From Acrocarpospora macrocephala (GTDB lineage Bacteria > Actinomycetota > Actinomycetes > Streptosporangiales > Streptosporangiaceae): a stretch of DNA of 64,000 nucleotides. The notes under the pieces were generated by a model, which saw nothing but the letters and a program-made list of their open reading frames with translations, was not told the DNA's origin and searched no databases. The DNA lies in the NCBI RefSeq assembly GCF_009687865.1, contig NZ_BLAE01000064.1, positions 1 through 64,000 on the forward strand. Reading direction: 5' to 3'. Position numbers and translations under genes: made by a program. The stretch's first letter is position 1; every line of letters begins with the position of its first letter. Positions 52,976-62,008 of the stretch are shown here, in pieces.

Positions 52976-53041
52976 TCCCCTCGTCTCCACTGGTACCTGA
53001 TGGTCCTGGACCGGAAGCTGGTAGCGGTCCGGCTCGGCACG

Positions 53042-53851
53042 TCAGGCGCTCTGTTCGCGCATCGTCGCCGGGTGGCCAGTGCCACCGCCGACCGCCGGCA
53101 TCAGGGCCGTCGACAGGCCACCGTCGACCATGAGGTCGACGCCCGTGATGTGCCGTGCGTCGTCGCCCGCGAGGAACAGCACCGCGCGGGCGACGTCCTC
53201 GGCGGTTCCGACTCTCCTCAGGGGAATGTGGGCCTCGCGGGCCTCGCGGTTCGCCCGCTGCTCAAAGCTCTCCAGGTCGGCGAAGACATCCTTGGTCATG
53301 CCGCTCAGGGTGGGCCCCGGCGAGACCGTGTTGCAGCGGATCCCGTCCGGCCCCCACTCCAGCGCCATCTGCTTGACGAGCATGACCACGGCCGCCTTGC
53401 TCGCCGAATACGCGCCCGTGCCGGGGGTAGGATGCGTGGCCGCCATCGAGGCGGTGGCGACGAGCGCGCCGCGACTCCGTTTGAGCAGGGGGTACGCCGC
53501 CCGGCCGAGCAGCCAGGTGGCTCGGGCGTTGACGGCGAAGGACAGATCGAACGAATCGGCGCTCATCTCGGCGAGCGGCGCGCCGACGATCAGGCCGGCG
53601 TTGCTGACCACGGCGGCGATGGCCCCGTACTCTTCGGCCGCCGCGGCGACGATCTCGTCGGCCGCCTCGGGCGTCGCCAGATCCACGACCAGGGGCAGCG
53701 CACGGGCGCCCCGGGCGCGGACGAGCTCCGCGGTCTCGTCGAGCCGGGCCGCGTCCCGGTCGGCCAGGACGAGCTCGGCCCCGGGGCGGGCGGCGAGCTC
53801 GGCGACCGCCCGGCCGATGCCGCTCGCGGCGCCGGTGATGACGATGGACAT
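53042..53851 (-). CDS. Short-chain dehydrogenase/reductase
   Basis: A 269-residue classical SDR. Cofactor motif ITGAASGIGRAV, structural motif SNAG, catalytic Ser and the YSASKAA Tyr/Lys pair, then SPGPTLSGMT. The Asp at the end of beta-2 (LADRD) favours NAD. GGAGG lies 8 bp before the ATG. It follows the binding-protein gene on the same strand and probably oxidises a hydroxyacyl intermediate in the pathway. Confidence 0.9.
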   Translation of the reverse strand: MSIVITGAASGIGRAVAELAARPGAELVLADRDAARLDETAELVRARGARALPLVVDLATPEAADEIVAAAAEEYGAIAAVVSNAGLIVGAPLAEMSADSFDLSFAVNARATWLLGRAAYPLLKRSRGALVATASMAATHPTPGTGAYSASKAAVVMLVKQMALEWGPDGIRCNTVSPGPTLSGMTKDVFADLESFEQRANREAREAHIPLRRVGTAEDVARAVLFLAGDDARHITGVDLMVDGGLSTALMPAVGGGTGHPATMREQSA

Positions 53852-53925
53852 CGTCCGACCCTCCATTCGGGCCGCCGCGCCGCGGACGAGGGCAGGCTCG
53901 TCCGCGACCCGGCCGCGGGGGTTCG

Positions 53926-55143
53926 TTACTTGGCGGTTTCGATGGCTTCGCAGCTGCCCTTGCCCGCCAGGACCCGGCAGACCGCGATCGGCGCTTCGAG
54001 CACGTGCGTCGTCGCGTTGAAGCCGGCCTCGCCGGTCGGGGCCTCCACCTTGAGGCCGCCGGCGAGCGCCTTCGTGATGGCGGGGATGTCGTCGACCGTA
54101 CCGGCCTGCTGGATCGCGGCGGCGAGGAGCTGGACCGGGGAGGTGAACTCCGAGGCGTACTGGGTGGCGTCCTTGGCGACTTCCTGGCCGCCGTTCGACG
54201 CCGCGAAGTCCTTGTAGAACTGTTCGACCTGCGGCGTGCCCACGTTGGGGTCGATGCCCCGGTTGACCAGGTACATGAACGGGAACGGCAGCGGGTTGCC
54301 GTTGTCCCCGGTCATGCCGATCCCGGAGGTGACGCCCTGGGCGATGATCGCCTTGAACGGCGAGCCGAGGTCCACCGCCTGCGAGGCGATGGCGGAGACC
54401 GACGGCGTCGACGTGCCCGTGAAGACGATGTCCGGCGACTTCGACTTGAGGCGGGTGATCACGGCGCTGAAGTCCTGCGTGGCGGGGTCGAATCGCACCG
54501 TGTCGACGACCTTGATGCCCTGCTCCTCGAAGGAGGTCTCGATCATCTTGGCGAAGGGGTCGAGCGAGGACCCGGCCGGCCACAGGACCGCGGCGGTCTT
54601 GAGCTCGGGCATGAAGCGCAGGGCGCCCTTGACCCCGGCCGAGTAGGCCGTCGCGGCGCTGGGATTGGTCGCGAACGTGTTCTCGTAGCCGGTCGAGGCC
54701 TTGGTCTCCTCCAGCCGCCCGGCCAGGTAGGTCGACCCGCCGATCCACAGGATGTTCTGCTTGACGAGCAGCGGCTCGATCGCCAGCAGCGTCGGGGTGT
54801 CGCCGGTGCCCAGCAGGAACTTCACGCCCTCATCGCGCAGCAGGGTCTGCGCGGCGGCGCTCGCCTTGGCGGGATCGGTCGCGGCGTCGCCGGCCACGAG
54901 CTCCAGCTTGTACTTCTTGCCGCCGACGTCGACGCCGCCGGCCTGGTTCACCTTGTCGACGCCGAGCTGGGCGCTCGCGACGTGGGTCTTGCCGGCAGCC
55001 GCCTGCAGACCGGTCTGGGACACAAGAATTCCCACTCGGATGACGTCGCCACCGGAGGCGGCTTCGTCGCTGTTCGTCCCACAAGCAGAGAGCACCAGGC
55101 TCCCCGCCGCGGCCGCAATGGCCAGTTTCCCGAATCGCAGCAC
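53926..55143 (-). CDS. Branched-chain-amino-acid-type ABC substrate-binding lipoprotein
   Basis: A 405-residue periplasmic-binding-protein of the LivK/Peripla_BP_6 family. A signal peptide ends in the lipobox LSACG. The mature part has IRVGILVSQTGLQAAAGK and LGVDKVNQAGGVDVGGKKYKLELVAGDAATDP. I chose GTG 55143, with GAAGGAAG just upstream, over a GTG at 55161. It lies 63 bp after livF. This class binds amino acids but also aromatic or terpenoid acids; the neighbours favour the latter. Confidence 0.88.
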   Translation of the reverse strand: MLRFGKLAIAAAAGSLVLSACGTNSDEAASGGDVIRVGILVSQTGLQAAAGKTHVASAQLGVDKVNQAGGVDVGGKKYKLELVAGDAATDPAKASAAAQTLLRDEGVKFLLGTGDTPTLLAIEPLLVKQNILWIGGSTYLAGRLEETKASTGYENTFATNPSAATAYSAGVKGALRFMPELKTAAVLWPAGSSLDPFAKMIETSFEEQGIKVVDTVRFDPATQDFSAVITRLKSKSPDIVFTGTSTPSVSAIASQAVDLGSPFKAIIAQGVTSGIGMTGDNGNPLPFPFMYLVNRGIDPNVGTPQVEQFYKDFAASNGGQEVAKDATQYASEFTSPVQLLAAAIQQAGTVDDIPAITKALAGGLKVEAPTGEAGFNATTHVLEAPIAVCRVLAGKGSCEAIETAK

Positions 55144-55206
55144 TGCTCTTCCTTCTTTCACTTACTTGGTTGTTCAGACCCCCGAGACCGTTGACTGGGC
55201 CGCAAT

Positions 55207-55920
55207 TCAGTGGCTCAGGTAGGCGTTCTTCAGCGCGTCCCCGGCGCTGAGCTCGTCACTCCTCCCCTCGAACACGATGCTGCCGTTCTTGAGCAGGTAG
55301 CCGTATGAGGCGACCCGCAGGGCCAGCGACGTGTACTGCTCGACGATGAGTACCGACGCGCCGAGCACCGAACGTGCCCAGTTCACGAGTTCCACCACGA
55401 TGGGCAGCATCACCGGGGCCAGGCCGAGGGATGGCTCGTCGAGGAGGAGCAGACGGGGGCGGGACATGAAGGCGCGGGAGATGGCGACCATCTGCTGCTG
55501 GCCCCCGGAGAGTTGTCCCGCGCGCTGGCCTTCCTTCTCCTGGAGGATCGGAAACCGCTCGAAGAGCATCTCAATGGATTCGGCGCATTCGGCTCTGCCG
55601 CGTTTGGTCGCGCCGAGCTCCAGGTTCTGCCGTACGGTCATCGTGGCGAAGACCTGCCGGCCCTCCAGAACGTGGGCGATGCCCCGGTCCAGGGTCTGGT
55701 CAGGGCGGAGCCCCACGAGGTCCTCCCCGTCGAACCGGACCTTGCCCTTGCGGGGCCGGACCTGCCCGGTGATCGTCCGTAGCATCGTGCTCTTCCCGGC
55801 GCCGTTCGCCCCGAGCAGGGCGACGACCGAGCCGGGCTCCACCGAGAGGCTGGCGCCCTTGAGCGCCATGGCCTCCCCGTAGCCGGACCAGACGGAGTCG
55901 ATTTCGAGAGAGCCCGTCAC
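55207..55920 (-). CDS. livF: ABC transporter ATPase, LivF-like
   Basis: A 237-residue ATPase. Walker A GANGAGKST, signature LSGGQQQMVAISRA, Walker B LLLLDEPSLGLAP and the LivF-specific HVLEGRQVFATMTVRQNLELGA. The GTG start overlaps the LivG stop by 4 bp. It forms the importer with LivG, the fused permease and the binding protein. Confidence 0.92.
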   Translation of the reverse strand: MTGSLEIDSVWSGYGEAMALKGASLSVEPGSVVALLGANGAGKSTMLRTITGQVRPRKGKVRFDGEDLVGLRPDQTLDRGIAHVLEGRQVFATMTVRQNLELGATKRGRAECAESIEMLFERFPILQEKEGQRAGQLSGGQQQMVAISRAFMSRPRLLLLDEPSLGLAPVMLPIVVELVNWARSVLGASVLIVEQYTSLALRVASYGYLLKNGSIVFEGRSDELSAGDALKNAYLSH

Positions 55921-56666
55921 GAGGCCTCCTCAGCGTCGAAGGAGAGCGGTGAACCGAGGTAGGCGTCGATGACCGCCGGATCCTTGATGACGTCGTGCGG
56001 CTCGCCCTGGGCGAGGATCTGGCCGACGTCCAGCACGATGACGCGATCGCACAGCGCCACCATGAGCGTCATGTCGTGGTCGACGATCCCCACCGTCAGA
56101 CCCGCTTCCCTGAGCCGCAGGATCAGCTCCCGCAGCGACTCGGTCTCCTCGTCGTTGAGTCCCGCGGCGGGCTCGTCGAGGAGCAGGATGTCGGGCTGCA
56201 CCCCGATGGCGAGCGCGATGCCCACCCGCCGCAGGTAGCCGAGGGGCAGCTCTTCGACGGTGTCGTCGAGGACCTCGCCGAGGTGCAGCATCTCGACGAT
56301 CTGGGCGGTGGTGAGGCCGGCGTTCCGGGTGTCGCGGCGGCAGGCTTCGCCGATCTGCAACGCCTCGCGGACGGACACACCGCCGAACACCATCTGGTTC
56401 TGCGAGGTCATGACCAGTCCCGCGCGGGCCAGCCGGTCGGTCTTCCACCGGGTGACGTCCGAGCCGCGCAGGCGGATCGAGCCCGCGGTGGGCCGCAGGT
56501 GCCCGGCCAGCATCTTCAGGAGCGTGCTCTTGCCCGATCCGTTCGGGCCGATGATGCCCAGGATCTCGCCGCCCCTGATCTGGACGTCCAGGTCGGTGCA
56601 CGCCTTGACGGCACCGTAGTGCATGGTGAGCCCGGTAGCTTCGAGCAGCGGTGTTCCGTCGCTCAT
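55917..56666 (-). CDS. livG: ABC transporter ATPase, LivG-like
   Basis: A 249-residue ATPase. Walker A GPNGSGKST, Walker B ILLLDEPAAGLNDEETESL and an H-loop in VDHDMTLMVALCDRVIVLDVG mark the LivG branch. The signature region is degenerate (LPLGYLRRVGIALAI in place of LSxGxQ), so the ATPase site may be asymmetric. The start shares one base with the permease stop. Confidence 0.9.
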   Translation of the reverse strand: MSDGTPLLEATGLTMHYGAVKACTDLDVQIRGGEILGIIGPNGSGKSTLLKMLAGHLRPTAGSIRLRGSDVTRWKTDRLARAGLVMTSQNQMVFGGVSVREALQIGEACRRDTRNAGLTTAQIVEMLHLGEVLDDTVEELPLGYLRRVGIALAIGVQPDILLLDEPAAGLNDEETESLRELILRLREAGLTVGIVDHDMTLMVALCDRVIVLDVGQILAQGEPHDVIKDPAVIDAYLGSPLSFDAEEAS

Positions 56667-58594
56667 CACACGACCTCCTTCTGGGGCGCGACCTGGGGGG
56701 CCGGATCGACGATGTTGTACGTTTCCGCCGGTCGGCGGCTGATCATCCGGACCAGCCGGTTGTAGCCGGCGCGAAAGGTGGGGACGAACCCGTCCGGGCT
56801 CAGCAGGATCACCGCGATGAGCCCGGCGCCGAACACCAGCTGCTGGTCGATGGGGGTCAGGCCGAGCAGTTCCGGCACGACCACGAACACCACCGCTCCG
56901 ATGGCGGGGCCGAGCAGTCCCCGGCCGCCCAGCACGAGCATGATCACGATCTCGATGCTCAGTGCCGTCTCGAAGGACGCGGGCGCGATGACGCGCTGCG
57001 AGTAGAGGTAGAGCACCCCGCCGACCGCGGACACCACGCCGCTGAGGGCGAAGATCGTGGTCTTCAGGAAGCCCACCCGGAGTCCGAGAGAACGGGCGAG
57101 GCTCTCGTTCTCGCGGATGGCCAGGAGCTGGCGTCCATACCGCGTCCTGCGCAGTATGGCGAGCCCGCCGACGGCGAGCGCCGCCGCGACCGCGATGACG
57201 TAGAACTGCTCCCGGAGCGACTCGAACCCGAACGGGCCGAACGAGGGCAGCTCCTGGGCGAGGATGATGCCGTTGTCGCCGTTCGTCAGGCTCTGCGCGG
57301 TCAACGCCACCTGGTAGAGGAGCGCGCTGAACGCGAGGGTGGTCAGCAGCAGGTAGTGGCCGGTGCACCGGGCGACGATGAATCCCAGGGCCCCGCCGAA
57401 CAGTGCCGTCACGGGGACGGCGACCAGCAGCGCCCACCAGAAGCCGAGCCCGAGGTGCATGGCCAGAACGCCGCCCGTGTACGCGCCGACCAGCATCAGC
57501 CCGGCCTGGGCGATGGACAGGATGCCGGTGGTCTCGTACACGTAGGACAGCGCGTAGACCTGGACGGCGTAGAGGGCGGCGACCACGAGCAGCGCCTGCG
57601 CGTGCGAGTCGGGCGCGAGTTCGAACAGCATCGGAGCGCATGCCAGGGCGACCAGCAGGACGGTCAGCCGCTCCCCGCGGGTGAGGTCGCGCTGCCGATG
57701 GATCCGCCCGATCGAGTTGCGGGAGAAGGTCTGCTCGCTCCCCTGCCCCTTCTCGAACAGCCCGCCCGGCCGGAACACCAGCACGACGATGATGACGCCG
57801 TAGGTGAAGATCGGGACGAAGTCCGGGATCAGGTAGGACGCGACCAGCGTCTCGCCGACGCCGTAGAGCACGCTCGCCTTCATGGCGCCCGACAGGTTGC
57901 CGAGCCCGCCGAGCAGCGCCACGGCGAAACCCTTGATGATCAGGCCGTGCCCGTCGAAGGCGCTCATCGGCTGGAGCGTTCCGAGCAGCACGCCGCCCAG
58001 GCCCGCGAGCCCCGAGCCGACGATGAACGCGTAGGTGACCATCCGGCCGACGTTGATGCCGACGTGCGCCGCCGCCACCGGGTTCTCGTGGGCCGCCTGG
58101 AGTTGCTGCCCAAGACGGGACGACTTCAGCAGCCGGAACAGCACCGCGGCCAGCGCCACCGCGATGGCCAGCACGGTGATGCGGTTGTAGGAGAAGAAGG
58201 AGGACCCGACCCCGAAACCCCCGCTGAACGAGGCCGGCACCCGGACCGGGAAACCTCCCCAGATCTTGAGCGCCACCGCTTCCAGGACGAGCAGCAGGCC
58301 CAGGCCGACGATCAGGCCGTTGTACGGATTCGCCGACGTGAACCGGAAGAGCAGCCGCTCGCTCAGGTACCCGAGGAGCGCCCCGACGACGATCGCGGCC
58401 GCCGCCGCCACGAAGAAGTTCAGGCCCAGGCGGGTCAGCTCGTACGCGACGAACATCGCCAGCACGAAGAACTGGCCATGCGCGAAATTGATCAGCTTGG
58501 TGAGCCCGAAGACGAACGTGATCCCAGCTGCGATCAAGAAGTAGACAGCGCTCGCGACGACGCCGTTGAACACCGTCTGTATCAAGATATCCAT
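56666..58594 (-). CDS. Fused LivH-LivM permease
   Basis: A 642-residue membrane protein combining both Liv permeases. Residues 1 to about 295 are LivH-like (FGLTKLINFAHGQFFVLAMFVAYE and GLGGVLLGTLQPMSAFDGHGLIIKGFAVALLGGLGNLSGA). Residues about 310-642 are LivM-like (YETTGILSIAQAGLMLVGAYTGG, RRTRYGRQLLAIRENESLARSLGL, LVLGGRGLLGPAIGA). A hydrophilic linker of about 25 residues joins them (FEKGQGSEQTFSRNS). LivH and LivM are usually separate genes. Confidence 0.92.
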   Translation of the reverse strand: MDILIQTVFNGVVASAVYFLIAAGITFVFGLTKLINFAHGQFFVLAMFVAYELTRLGLNFFVAAAAAIVVGALLGYLSERLLFRFTSANPYNGLIVGLGLLLVLEAVALKIWGGFPVRVPASFSGGFGVGSSFFSYNRITVLAIAVALAAVLFRLLKSSRLGQQLQAAHENPVAAAHVGINVGRMVTYAFIVGSGLAGLGGVLLGTLQPMSAFDGHGLIIKGFAVALLGGLGNLSGAMKASVLYGVGETLVASYLIPDFVPIFTYGVIIVVLVFRPGGLFEKGQGSEQTFSRNSIGRIHRQRDLTRGERLTVLLVALACAPMLFELAPDSHAQALLVVAALYAVQVYALSYVYETTGILSIAQAGLMLVGAYTGGVLAMHLGLGFWWALLVAVPVTALFGGALGFIVARCTGHYLLLTTLAFSALLYQVALTAQSLTNGDNGIILAQELPSFGPFGFESLREQFYVIAVAAALAVGGLAILRRTRYGRQLLAIRENESLARSLGLRVGFLKTTIFALSGVVSAVGGVLYLYSQRVIAPASFETALSIEIVIMLVLGGRGLLGPAIGAVVFVVVPELLGLTPIDQQLVFGAGLIAVILLSPDGFVPTFRAGYNRLVRMISRRPAETYNIVDPAPQVAPQKEVV

Positions 58595-58693
58595 GCGGTT
58601 TGCACCCTTGGTTGGACTGCGGAGATGAGATCGTCCGACCAGTCGGTCTGGTTCTCTGGCAGTGCCATACTCACGGTGAAGTGCTCATGCGCT

Positions 58694-59353
58694 TCAGCTG
58701 ATGGCGGGGATGATTCGGTACAGGGAGTCGTGCCTGTGCTCGTAGCCGATGGCCACGAGACCGGCGGTGTCACCCCGCCTCAGAGCGTCGATCATTCTGT
58801 CGTGGTCCGAGGCGATCCGGGACCGGTCGGGCGACGTGGTCACCGACAGGGCCCGGTAGGCGGTCGACATGTGCCACCAGCGCCGCGTTTCCTCGGCAAT
58901 GATCTGTAGCGGAGAGAGCTCGAACATCTTGAGGTGAAATTCGTCGTTGAGCGTGAGAATCGCGTGCGGCTGGTCGAGGGACGCCTTGATCTGGTCGTTG
59001 ATCTCCACCAGGACGGCGATGTCGTCGTCGCCGACCGTCGTCGGGATCGACTCCAGCAGCCGTTGCTCGGCGAAGTCGCGGAGCTCGTACAGCTGCCGCA
59101 TCTCGTCGGCCTCGAACTTGGCGACCGTGTAGCCGCGGTTGCGGGTGTAGGAGACCAGGCGCTCCACGGCGAGCACCTGGAGAGCCTCCCGGAGGGTGCC
59201 TCGGCTGGTCTGCGTCAGGCGCGAGAGGTCCTCTTGCTTCAACTGCTCGCCGGGGAGCAGCTTACGACCGGCGATGAGAGCTCGAAGAGCCTGCACGGCG
59301 CGTTCAACACTACCGAGGTCCAGGCTTGCGACCCCGTCGATTTCTGTCGTCAT
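58694..59353 (-). CDS. GntR family regulator with FCD domain
   Basis: A 219-residue regulator. The N-terminal winged helix has LLPGEQLKQEDLSRLTQTSRGTLREALQVLAVERLV. The C-terminal all-helical FCD domain follows with DEFHLKMFEL, containing a likely metal-ligand Asp and His, and a late His near DHDRMIDAL. FCD regulators bind carboxylic acids, which fits control of the acid-uptake and degradation genes on both sides. Confidence 0.9.
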   Translation of the reverse strand: MTTEIDGVASLDLGSVERAVQALRALIAGRKLLPGEQLKQEDLSRLTQTSRGTLREALQVLAVERLVSYTRNRGYTVAKFEADEMRQLYELRDFAEQRLLESIPTTVGDDDIAVLVEINDQIKASLDQPHAILTLNDEFHLKMFELSPLQIIAEETRRWWHMSTAYRALSVTTSPDRSRIASDHDRMIDALRRGDTAGLVAIGYEHRHDSLYRIIPAIS

Positions 59354-59383
59354 CTGCTGCTCCGTTGATCCGTTGGGGGGAGT

Positions 59384-60550
59384 TCAGCCCTGGCGGCCGG
59401 CCCGCTCCTGGCGGTAGGCCGCGGTCGCGTCCGCCTGGGCCCGCGCGGTGACCTCGGCGGCCTCGGTGCCGCTCGCGACGACCGCGTCGTAGCTGGCCCG
59501 CACCACGTCGAGCTGGCCGGTGAAGTGCGGGATGACCTCCTCGGCGAACAGTTCGTAGCTGCGCTGCGTGGCCGGCCACCGCGCCGCGTTGAAGCCCTGG
59601 ATCAGGTAGGTGCCGAAGCCGCCCGACTTCTCGTCGAGGCGTTCCAGCTGCGCGATGGCCATCTCGGGAGTGCCGATGACGCCGGCGCCCGACTCGTTCA
59701 TGTCGTCGACCAGCTTGTCCAGGTTGTCGTAGGTGCCCCGCGAGTGAGGCGAGATGTGGCGTAGGTACTGCGTGATCCACAGGAGACCGTACTCGACGTC
59801 CTTCTTGGCCTGCTCCAGAGTTTCGGCGATGTGCATGGGGCCGACCAGGCGCCACGACGAGCGGTCGATGACCTGGCCGTGCTCCTTGGCCTCGGTCTGC
59901 ACGATGTCCCAGTGCTGGCCGAGACGCTCGACGCCGACGGGGTCGGTGGCCGCCAGCGACAACATGCCGGTGCCCAGCCGTCCGGCCAGCTTCGGCCCGG
60001 ACGGCGAGACGGCCGCGGTCACCGCGACGTCGAAGTCCGAGTACGGCTTCATCTGCAGCACGGCGTCCCGCAACTCGAACCAGTCGGACTTGTGGGTGAC
60101 CGTCTCGCCCTTGAAGAGGCGCAGGATCACCTGCAGTGCCTCCTCCATGCGCTCCCGCTGGGTCGAGGTCTCGATGCCCATCATCCGGGCGTCCTTCAGC
60201 AGCTGGCCCGGCCCCACACCGAACATCATGCGGCCGCGGGTCAGATGGTCGAGCTGCAGAATACGGTCGGCCAGCATGAACGGCTGATGGTACGGCAGCG
60301 AGGCCACGCCCGTGCCGAGCTTGATGCGCCGGGTGCGCTGGGCGGCGGCGGCGATCATCAGCTCGGGCGAGGCCAGGATCTCAACGCCTCCGGAGTGGTG
60401 CTCGCCGTACCACGCCTCGTCGAAGCCGAGGCGGTCCAGCAGCTCGATCAGTTCGAGGTCGCGCTGGAGCGCGAGCGTCGGGTTCATGCCGACCTTGTGC
60501 CAGGGGCCGAGAAAGATACCGAACTTCATCGGAGGGCCGAAGTATGCCAT
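59384..60550 (-). CDS. LLM class flavin-dependent oxidoreductase
   Basis: A 388-residue luciferase-like monooxygenase. The N-terminus (MKFGIFLGPWHKVG), WYGEHH near residue 48, and RIKLGTGVASLPYHQPFMLADRILQLDHLTRGRMMFGVGPG match bacterial-luciferase-type F420 or FMNH2 oxygenases. A C-terminal GTPEMAIAQLERL motif also fits. It sits 15 bp after the acyl-CoA dehydrogenase gene. A Baeyer-Villiger or hydroxylation step on a terpenoid or ketone is plausible. Confidence 0.9.
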   Translation of the reverse strand: MAYFGPPMKFGIFLGPWHKVGMNPTLALQRDLELIELLDRLGFDEAWYGEHHSGGVEILASPELMIAAAAQRTRRIKLGTGVASLPYHQPFMLADRILQLDHLTRGRMMFGVGPGQLLKDARMMGIETSTQRERMEEALQVILRLFKGETVTHKSDWFELRDAVLQMKPYSDFDVAVTAAVSPSGPKLAGRLGTGMLSLAATDPVGVERLGQHWDIVQTEAKEHGQVIDRSSWRLVGPMHIAETLEQAKKDVEYGLLWITQYLRHISPHSRGTYDNLDKLVDDMNESGAGVIGTPEMAIAQLERLDEKSGGFGTYLIQGFNAARWPATQRSYELFAEEVIPHFTGQLDVVRASYDAVVASGTEAAEVTARAQADATAAYRQERAGRQG

Positions 60551-60565
60551 CTGTTATCTGTCCTA

Positions 60566-61741
60566 TCAGTAGCTGCGCGCAAGGCCGAGCGCGCGCTCGG
60601 CGACGTAGTTGAGGACCATCTCGTTGTTGACCGGCGCGATGCGCTGGAGTCGTGACTCGATCCAGTGCCTGCCGATGTGGTATTCGCGGGCGAAGGAGTA
60701 CCCGCCGAACACCTGCATCGCCGCGTCGTGCGCTTTGAACGAGGCCTCGGTGGCGAGCAGCTTGGCGGCGTTCGCGACCAGCCCGATCTTGGCTGCGCCG
60801 TGCGTTTCGTAGTCCTCCACGGCCCGGTAGACGACCAGGCCGGCGGCGAGCACGTCGAGATAGGCGGCGGCCAGGGGATGCTGGACACCCTGGTTCTTGC
60901 CGATGGGCCGCCCGAACACGGTGCGTTCCTGCGCGTATCTGGACGCGTTCTCCAACGCCCAGCGAGCGAGTCCGAGCGCCTCGCCGGCCAGGTAGAGCCG
61001 CTCGCCGTTGAGGCTGTCCAGGAGATGGTAGAAGCCCAGGCCGACCTGGCCCACGACGTCGGTGTCGGGGACGAAGTGGTCGTGGAAGAAGACCTCGCAG
61101 GAGGCGAGCGCGTTGCGGCCGATTTTCGGGATGGTCCGGATGTCGGTGGTGTCCGCGTGGAGGTCGGTGAGGAAGAGCGTGAGTCCCTCACCCTTGCGCT
61201 GGTGCGCCTCCGGGGTCGAGGTGCGGGCCAGGAGGAGGATCTTCTGTCCCCGGAGGGCGCCGGTGTTCCAGACCTTGGTTCCGTTGACCAGGTAGCCGCC
61301 CTCCGTGGGCGTCGCGCGGGTGGAGGTCTGCGTCGTGTCCGTGCCGGCGTCGGGCTCGGTCACGCCGAACGTCACGAACAGGTCGCCCGCCGCGATCCGG
61401 GGCAAGAAGGACTTGCGCTGCTCCTCGGTGCCGTACTTGAGCAGGGTGGGGACGCAGAGCAGCGGCGTGTGCACGGTGCTACAGGCGTTGAGGGCGCCGC
61501 CTGACGCCCCCACCTCCTCCAGGATGGCGATGAGGTCGCGCATGGTGCCGCCCCCGCCGCCGTACTCCTCGGGGATGGTGGTGCCCAGGAAGCCGGCCTC
61601 GGCGAAGGCGTTGAAGAACTCCTCCGGGAACCGGTGCTCCTTGTCGCAGCTGTCCCAGTACTCGAGGTCGAACCGGCCGCACAGCTGCTTCACAGCGGCG
61701 CGCAGGTCCTTGTTCTGCTCCAGATGAGTGAAAGGTTCCAT
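60566..61741 (-). CDS. Acyl-CoA dehydrogenase
   Basis: A 391-residue FAD enzyme oxidising acyl-CoA to enoyl-CoA. Signatures: VTFGVTEPDAGTDTTQTSTRA (FAD and substrate binding), ERLYLAGEALGLARWALENASRYAQERTVFGRPIGKNQGVQHPLA, and the C-terminal AMQVFGGYSFAREYHIGRHW. It is the first gene of the minus-strand run and diverges from the AtuA-like gene. An assignment to branched acyl-CoA (citronellyl- or isovaleryl-type) is inferred from the AtuA neighbour. Confidence 0.92.
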   Translation of the reverse strand: MEPFTHLEQNKDLRAAVKQLCGRFDLEYWDSCDKEHRFPEEFFNAFAEAGFLGTTIPEEYGGGGGTMRDLIAILEEVGASGGALNACSTVHTPLLCVPTLLKYGTEEQRKSFLPRIAAGDLFVTFGVTEPDAGTDTTQTSTRATPTEGGYLVNGTKVWNTGALRGQKILLLARTSTPEAHQRKGEGLTLFLTDLHADTTDIRTIPKIGRNALASCEVFFHDHFVPDTDVVGQVGLGFYHLLDSLNGERLYLAGEALGLARWALENASRYAQERTVFGRPIGKNQGVQHPLAAAYLDVLAAGLVVYRAVEDYETHGAAKIGLVANAAKLLATEASFKAHDAAMQVFGGYSFAREYHIGRHWIESRLQRIAPVNNEMVLNYVAERALGLARSY

Positions 61742-61891
61742 CGGTTCGTCCCGGTTTCTGTAGGCTCTGCCAGCCCCGCTGGCGTAGGTGGGAGCGGGCG
61801 CTCACAACTACCGAACGGTCTACGGTTGGCACAACGTAACGCCGAAATTTTGGTCGGTCAATAGTGTCGACAATTTCGCCGAGTATCTTGA

Positions 61892-61905
61892 CGAAACTTG
61901 TTTCG
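61892..61905. promoter_or_regulatory. Candidate operator in acyl-CoA dehydrogenase/atuA divergent promoter
   Basis: Perfect 6-base arms CGAAAC and GTTTCG flank a TT centre, overlapping a TTGACG -35-like box that faces the atuA gene. It lies near the middle of the 267-bp divergent region. The FCD-GntR regulator of this locus is the obvious candidate to bind it. Confidence 0.45.
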
Positions 61906-62008
61906 CGTTGGTTGCCTAGGGCTAGGTCCGCTCGCGCACGAGCTGATTCGCTCGACTGAACCGGTCGCCGATCGGCATCTCTGAGCACAGACCCGAAGGG
62001 ATCGCCTC

